DNA of 9,351 nt from assembly GCA_004297235.1 (NCBI GenBank), contig SCUR01000124.1:1-9351 (forward strand), written 5' to 3'. The DNA comes from Candidatus Manganitrophaceae bacterium. Lineage in GTDB: Bacteria > Nitrospirota > Nitrospiria > SBBL01 > Manganitrophaceae. The translations under genes were made by a program, and so were the position numbers. Every line of letters begins with the position of its first letter. Positions within the stretch are counted from its first letter, which is position 1. This document shows positions 5,954-9,351 of this stretch, one piece after another. The notes under the pieces are model-generated. The model did not search any database, had not been told where the DNA came from, and saw only the letters and a program-made list of their open reading frames with translations.

Positions 5954-5969
5954 GCACTGAGGCCTTTCG

Positions 5970-5998
5970 TTGACAGCCCGTATTCTATACGATAGAAT
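5970..5998 (+). promoter_or_regulatory. Strong sigma70 promoter with palindromic operator-like site, isoprenoid operon
   Basis: A perfect TTGACA (5970-5975), a 17-nt spacer and TAGAAT (5993-5998, 5/6) form the best promoter in the window. The inverted repeat ATTCTAT-ACG-ATAGAAT (5982-5998) covers the -10 box and part of the spacer, a position typical of repressor operators. Predicted initiation is near 6005, about 38 nt before the first ATG at 6043. Confidence 0.7.
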
Positions 5999-6042
5999 CC
6001 GTGCGGTAAAGAGAAAAGAAATAGCGTCCAGGAATAAGAACG

Positions 6043-7206
6043 ATGGTAGGACAGATCCGTTCGAAAATCAAGATCGCCGGCGCCGGTCCGTCGGGACTCA
6101 CCGCGGCCATTCTTCTCGCCCGCGCCGGCTATGACGTCGAGATATTCGAGGCCCGCGACGCGGTCGGCGCGCGCTTCATCGGTGATTTTCAGGTCATCGA
6201 GAACATGAGCCGGGAGGAAGATGCCCTGGAGATGTTGAAGCGGTTCGGTCTGGACACCAATTTTTATCTCCGCCCCGTCCGGCAGGCCCTCTTCTTCGAT
6301 CACCGGCTTCGATCGCAGCCGGTCAAAAGCCGCCGGCCGTTCGGCTACTTTATCCGTCGGGGGAGCGAGGGGGAAACGCTCGACCGAGGACTTCTCGCCC
6401 AGGCGCTGGCCGCGGGGGCGAAGATTCATTATCAAACCCGGATCAAGCCGGAAGAGACCGAGCAGGATGGAACATCGCATCTCATCGTTGCCACCGGACC
6501 GGCGGCCCCCGACGGATTGGCCAAGGAGATGACCTTCACCACCTCTCTGCCTGAAACCGTCTGGGTTCTCTTCGACATGAATCTCTCTCCCGGCGGCTAT
6601 GCCTATCTTTTCGTTCTCGACGGCATCGCCACCTTCGGCTGCGCGATCACTCAAGATCTCTCCCGGATCAATCACTATTTCGATCGCTCGCTTCGGCGGT
6701 TTCAAGAGATGGTCTCCTTTCCGATCGAAAACGACCGAACCGCCTACTCTTTTATGAACTTTAGCTTGAAGGAATCGGCCGAGGCCGGGGGCCGTCGCTT
6801 TGTCGGCGAGGCAGGCGGATTCCAAGACTATCTCTTCGGGCTCGGAATCCGTTATGCATTGACGACCGGCTATGCGGCGGCGGAAAGCATTCTCAAAAAT
6901 ACCCCGTATGATCCCCTTTGGAAAGAAGCACTCGGCCCCGCGCAGGAGGTCAGCCTGGTCAATCGATTCCTATACGAATCGGGAGGAAACCGCGGGCTGA
7001 GTCTCTTTATCCGCCAGTCCGGCCGGGATGATCTTCAAGACTATCTTGGGAAATGGCATCGCTCTCCGTGGTGGAAACGTCTGTTGCTGCCGCTCGTGAA
7101 GTGGCGATGGCGTCGGACCGACCGGTGCGTCCACCGCCTCCCCGCTCATTGGTGCCGTAATAAACCGGTCTCGTCGCATCCGGAATTAGGTCCGGCAAAG
7201 CCATGA
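6043..7206 (+). CDS. FAD-dependent oxidoreductase, geranylgeranyl-reductase-like
   Basis: This 387-residue flavoprotein has an N-terminal dinucleotide-binding fold with G13-A-G15-P-S-G18, acidic strand end E36, the ATG element at 150-152, and a second FAD motif, FVGEAGGFQDYLFGLGIRYA (253-272). The PGGYAYLFV segment (183-191) matches the P-x-x-Y-x-W-x-F-P signature of geranylgeranyl reductases in relaxed form. Such enzymes saturate double bonds of polyprenyl chains; the actual substrate is unknown. The usual GDA of the second FAD motif reads GEA here. The last 30 or so residues are Arg/Trp-rich and atypical, and may contact membrane. ATG 6043 has AGGA 9 nt upstream. Its stop overlaps the next start in ATGA (7203-7206), so it is translationally coupled to the squalene/phytoene synthase, which supports an isoprenoid role. 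Confidence 0.82.
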   Translation: MVGQIRSKIKIAGAGPSGLTAAILLARAGYDVEIFEARDAVGARFIGDFQVIENMSREEDALEMLKRFGLDTNFYLRPVRQALFFDHRLRSQPVKSRRPFGYFIRRGSEGETLDRGLLAQALAAGAKIHYQTRIKPEETEQDGTSHLIVATGPAAPDGLAKEMTFTTSLPETVWVLFDMNLSPGGYAYLFVLDGIATFGCAITQDLSRINHYFDRSLRRFQEMVSFPIENDRTAYSFMNFSLKESAEAGGRRFVGEAGGFQDYLFGLGIRYALTTGYAAAESILKNTPYDPLWKEALGPAQEVSLVNRFLYESGGNRGLSLFIRQSGRDDLQDYLGKWHRSPWWKRLLLPLVKWRWRRTDRCVHRLPAHWCRNKPVSSHPELGPAKP

Positions 7207-8054
7207 TCTCCGTTCAAGAGGCTTACGAATACTGCCGCCGATTGACCCACCGCGCCGGTCCCCACTTCTCGGTCGGCTTTCGGTTTCTCCCCGCCGCCAA
7301 GCGAAATGCGATCTACGCCGTTTACGCATTCTGCCGGTACGCCGACGACATCGTCGACGAGAAGCAGGAGCAGCCGCTCGAAGCGCTCTTGAAGCAATGG
7401 CAGGAAGAGCTGGACCGCTGCTATCAGCAGAAACCGACCCACCCGATCACCGTCGCGTTGGCCGATGCGATCCAGCGGTATCCGATTCCCAAGACCGGCT
7501 TTGAAGGGTTGATCGAGGGATGCCGGATGGACCTTCTCTACAATCGTTATCCGACGTTCGATTCGTTGATGGTCTACTGCGATCGGGTGGCGACGACCAT
7601 CCGAGACCTCTCCCTCCCCGTCTTCGGCTATCGGGATCCGAAGGGAATCGAATACGGCCGGGCCCTTTCGACCGCGCTCCAGTTGACGAACATCGTTCGG
7701 GACATCGGCGAGGATCTCGGCCGCGGTCGGATCTATCTTCCTTTGGATGAGATCAAGGCGGCCGGCTATTCCGAAGAGGAGTTGACGGCGCGGGTGAAGA
7801 ATGAGGCTTTTCTGAGACTGATGGCCTTTCAATGCCGCCGCGTTCGGGACTACTTCGACGAGTCGGCGAAATTGCTCCCCTGCATCGAAGAAAATGCGCG
7901 TCTCTCGGTGTCGCTCATGCGGAACGTCTATGTCGCCCTGATCGACCGCATCGAGAAAGAACCCTTCGCCGTGCTGGATCGCCAGATTCGACTCTCTTGG
8001 TGGGGGCGCGGACAGGTCATCGCGCGGACCATGATGGCCGGCTCTTCATCATGA
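7203..8054 (+). CDS. Squalene/phytoene synthase family protein
   Basis: This 283-residue all-alpha prenyl synthase condenses two prenyl diphosphates head to head. Both aspartate-rich metal sites are intact: D48-D-I-V-D52 in AFCRYADDIVDE, and D167-I-G-E-D171 in QLTNIVRDIGEDLGRGRIYLP. The opening, YCRRLTHRAGPHFSVGFRFLP, is common to phytoene synthases (CrtB, C40) and presqualene diphosphate synthases (HpnD, C30), and I cannot separate these by eye. The middle YC-x-x-VAGTVG element reads YCDRVATTIRDLSLPVFG (125-142), a clear departure that may affect the second half-reaction. No hopanoid or carotenoid partner gene other than the flavoprotein is in the window. The start overlaps the previous stop by 4 nt. 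It ends 9 nt from the convergent exported-protein gene, with no visible terminator. Confidence 0.92.
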   Translation: MISVQEAYEYCRRLTHRAGPHFSVGFRFLPAAKRNAIYAVYAFCRYADDIVDEKQEQPLEALLKQWQEELDRCYQQKPTHPITVALADAIQRYPIPKTGFEGLIEGCRMDLLYNRYPTFDSLMVYCDRVATTIRDLSLPVFGYRDPKGIEYGRALSTALQLTNIVRDIGEDLGRGRIYLPLDEIKAAGYSEEELTARVKNEAFLRLMAFQCRRVRDYFDESAKLLPCIEENARLSVSLMRNVYVALIDRIEKEPFAVLDRQIRLSWWGRGQVIARTMMAGSSS

Positions 8055-8063
8055 GCGCTCGTT

Positions 8064-8606
8064 CTATTTGACAATCCACCAGGTGATGCCGATGTAGGTC
8101 TCTCGAAGCCCATCTGTTCCAAGGTCATTCCCGTTTCGAGAGGTCGTCGGAAAGTTGGACGGTCGATCGACGTTCCACTCGTTGTGAATACCGATCAGAA
8201 AAGCAACCCGCTCGAGCCGGTACTGTCCTTCCATTCGAACGCCGAATTGCTCGTGGCTCTCCCCCGCCCCCGGCGTTCCTCCCATCACATAAGTGTGAAG
8301 ATCGAGCCACGCATCCAAAAAGAGCCGTTTTTGAATGCCGACGCCCGTTTGATAGGCCAGCTGGCATGTACAGTCTCTCCGGATCAAAAGCGGCGTGTTG
8401 GTGTAGCGGGGGAAATAGTAGTTGTAATAAAGCCCAACGCGTGTATCTAAAGGGGTATCATCCTGCGCTGCGGCCGGATCGAATGTGAAGAGTAGCGCGA
8501 TCACCACACTCCAGAAATAAAACCTAGAAATGGACACCGAGATCCCCCGACTTTTCTGCCGATTACAATTCAGCTCTTTGCCTTGATTCATGGCCCTTCT
8601 CACCAT
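8064..8606 (-). CDS. Exported protein of unknown function, tandem paralogue A (possible small beta-barrel)
   Basis: This is a 180-residue protein with a basic N-region, a hydrophobic stretch FYFWSVVIALLFTF and a plausible signal-peptidase site after DPAAA. The mature part is rich in alternating aromatic/hydrophobic strands (RVGLYYNYYFP, RVAFLIGIHNEW) and ends YIGITWWIVK, reminiscent of small outer-membrane barrels whose last strand ends in aromatics. It shares about 58% identity with its upstream neighbour by my gapless hand alignment of about 124 residues. Conserved features include RR-x-CTCQL, GYVMG/TYVMGG, HNEW and GLRETYxGxTWW. ATG 8606 is chosen because it overlaps the upstream stop as TGATG and has GGTGGG 7 nt before it; ATG 8591 is the main alternative and would still keep the signal peptide. 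I do not recognise the family. The paired cysteines suggest a disulfide or metal site. Confidence 0.72.
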   Translation of the reverse strand: MVRRAMNQGKELNCNRQKSRGISVSISRFYFWSVVIALLFTFDPAAAQDDTPLDTRVGLYYNYYFPRYTNTPLLIRRDCTCQLAYQTGVGIQKRLFLDAWLDLHTYVMGGTPGAGESHEQFGVRMEGQYRLERVAFLIGIHNEWNVDRPSNFPTTSRNGNDLGTDGLRETYIGITWWIVK

Positions 8607-9160
8607 CAATAGACCCACCAGGTGAGGCCGACGTAGGTTTCTCGGAGCCCCCCCGTGCTGACGTAATTTCCTTTTTTTGAATCAATTGGAAAATCCGACG
8701 AGTGGTAGATATCCCACTCATTATGATGACCGATCAAAAAAGTAAACCGGTCAAACCGGATATGTATCTCAAATCGCGTTCCGTATTGCTCCGGAGATTG
8801 AGCGAGACTGGGACTCGCCCCCATCACATACCCATGGAAATTAAACCAGGTTCGCCAGAATAGCCGATCCTGAATTGTAATTCCCGACTGGTACCCCAGT
8901 TGGCAGGTGCACTGTCGCCGTATCCAAAGAGGGGTGTTTGTGTAGCTGGGTAGATAATAATTAAAGTAAAGGCCCACACGGACGTCCGATTGGCGGATGA
9001 CCTCTTCTGCCAGGGCCGGATTGATTAAGAAGAGTTGGGCAATAATAGAAAAGATGATGCCGAAATAAATTGCGTCTTTTCTGCATTTCCTTGCAAAGAT
9101 ATGGCAGGTTTTTGCGAACTGCCATACAATAAAAATCGCTGAAAGAACGAGCCGGAACAT
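8606..9160 (-). CDS. Exported protein of unknown function, tandem paralogue B (possible small beta-barrel)
   Basis: This 184-residue paralogue of the next gene carries the same RVGLYFNYYLP, RRQCTCQL, YVMGASPS, HHNEW and GLRETYVGLTWWVY blocks. The N-terminus is unusual: two hydrophobic segments (about residues 2-16, and 31-50 ending NPALAEE) are separated by a basic stretch, HIFARKCRKD. The second segment plus ALA-EE looks like the real signal peptide. A true start closer to it would be expected, but I find no in-frame ATG, GTG or TTG there. ATG 9160 is the first ATG; an upstream TTG at 9169 is possible. Ribosome-site support is weak (GGTGG only 2 nt before ATG). Base composition, especially at the N-terminus, looks more AT-rich than in the rest of the window. 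It overlaps the downstream gene by one base, so the two are coupled. Confidence 0.65.
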   Translation of the reverse strand: MFRLVLSAIFIVWQFAKTCHIFARKCRKDAIYFGIIFSIIAQLFLINPALAEEVIRQSDVRVGLYFNYYLPSYTNTPLWIRRQCTCQLGYQSGITIQDRLFWRTWFNFHGYVMGASPSLAQSPEQYGTRFEIHIRFDRFTFLIGHHNEWDIYHSSDFPIDSKKGNYVSTGGLRETYVGLTWWVY

Positions 9161-9351
9161 CGCCACCAAGAAAGACCAATCCGTTAGAGCAGGATAAGCG
9201 TGGTAGTGGCATCCATTCCTCTAGAATCACGCTTCGTAGAATAAGATCCCTATTTTAGAATGCAATTGCGGGACCGACTGAAGCACATGTGTGTAGTAAA
9301 TTGTGATGGGAAATGTAGGGAGGGAGAACATCCCTTAGTGATAGGAGTGGC
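9161..9351. other. Right-end intergenic region without a recognised gene
   Basis: I see no coding frame of quality on either strand in this stretch, which should include the 5' region and promoter of the minus-strand paralogue pair. The word TAGAAT (ATTCTA in the direction of those genes) occurs three times, at 9222-9227, 9237-9242 and 9256-9261. No convincing -35/-10 pair was found, and a 10-codon minus-strand frame at 9184-9216 has no usable ribosome binding site. Confidence 0.4.

Noticed and set aside
5920..6825. 301-codon minus-strand open frame
   Set aside because: It is antisense to the geranylgeranyl-reductase-like gene and runs through the intergenic repeats; composition is typical of a shadow frame.
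7085..7206. Frameshift at the C-terminus of the reductase-like protein
   Set aside because: The tail is atypical and Arg/Trp-rich, but the frame ends in a precise ATGA overlap with the next gene, which argues that it is the real end.
7146..7832. 228-codon minus-strand open frame
   Set aside because: It is antisense to the squalene/phytoene synthase with intact catalytic motifs and shows no domain of its own.
8961..9230. Possible GTG-initiated minus-strand gene overlapping the exported paralogue B
   Set aside because: It is out of frame with the conserved paralogue, lacks a ribosome binding site, and shows no structure.

Overview
The window is about 9.35 kb of compact, GC-rich bacterial chromosome. 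Two predicted exported proteins with barrel-like C-termini point to a Gram-negative cell envelope. The mixture of a two-ACT SerB, a DUF2203 protein, a double-domain ThyX-like protein and a squalene/phytoene synthase would fit a Nitrospirota-like lineage, but that is an impression from gene content and not a proof. I see no transposase, phage gene, CRISPR array, tRNA or rRNA.

Layout, left to right. Positions 1-69 hold the N-terminus of a minus-strand gene that runs off the window; it has a near-consensus sigma70 promoter (113-141). serB (349-1575, +) encodes a two-ACT phosphoserine phosphatase, and a DUF2203 gene (1704-2051, +) follows with its own promoter. It converges on a minus-strand block: an HDAC-family deacetylase (2077-3021), a 64-residue zinc ribbon (3141-3335) and a GloB/YcbL-like metallo-beta-lactamase-fold hydrolase (3449-4072). 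That block is read from a promoter at 4244-4272 through a long leader with repeated modules. Upstream lies a 514-residue double ThyX-like protein (4300-5844, -). Divergent from it is a two-gene isoprenoid operon: a geranylgeranyl-reductase-like flavoprotein (6043-7206, +) and a squalene/phytoene synthase (7203-8054, +). Its strong promoter has a palindrome over the -10 box. The right end holds two tandem minus-strand paralogues (8064-8606 and 8606-9160) for small exported proteins of unknown function.

How the genes work together: the clearest functional unit is the isoprenoid pair, where the synthase would make a C30 or C40 terpene and the flavoprotein would reduce an isoprenoid. The hydrolase, zinc ribbon and deacetylase may be co-transcribed, but their shared purpose is not evident. 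The items most worth following are the ThyX-like protein, whose signature motifs are split between its two halves, the palindromic operator of the isoprenoid operon, the coupled exported paralogues, and a family of short GGCGTGAGG-type intergenic repeats.
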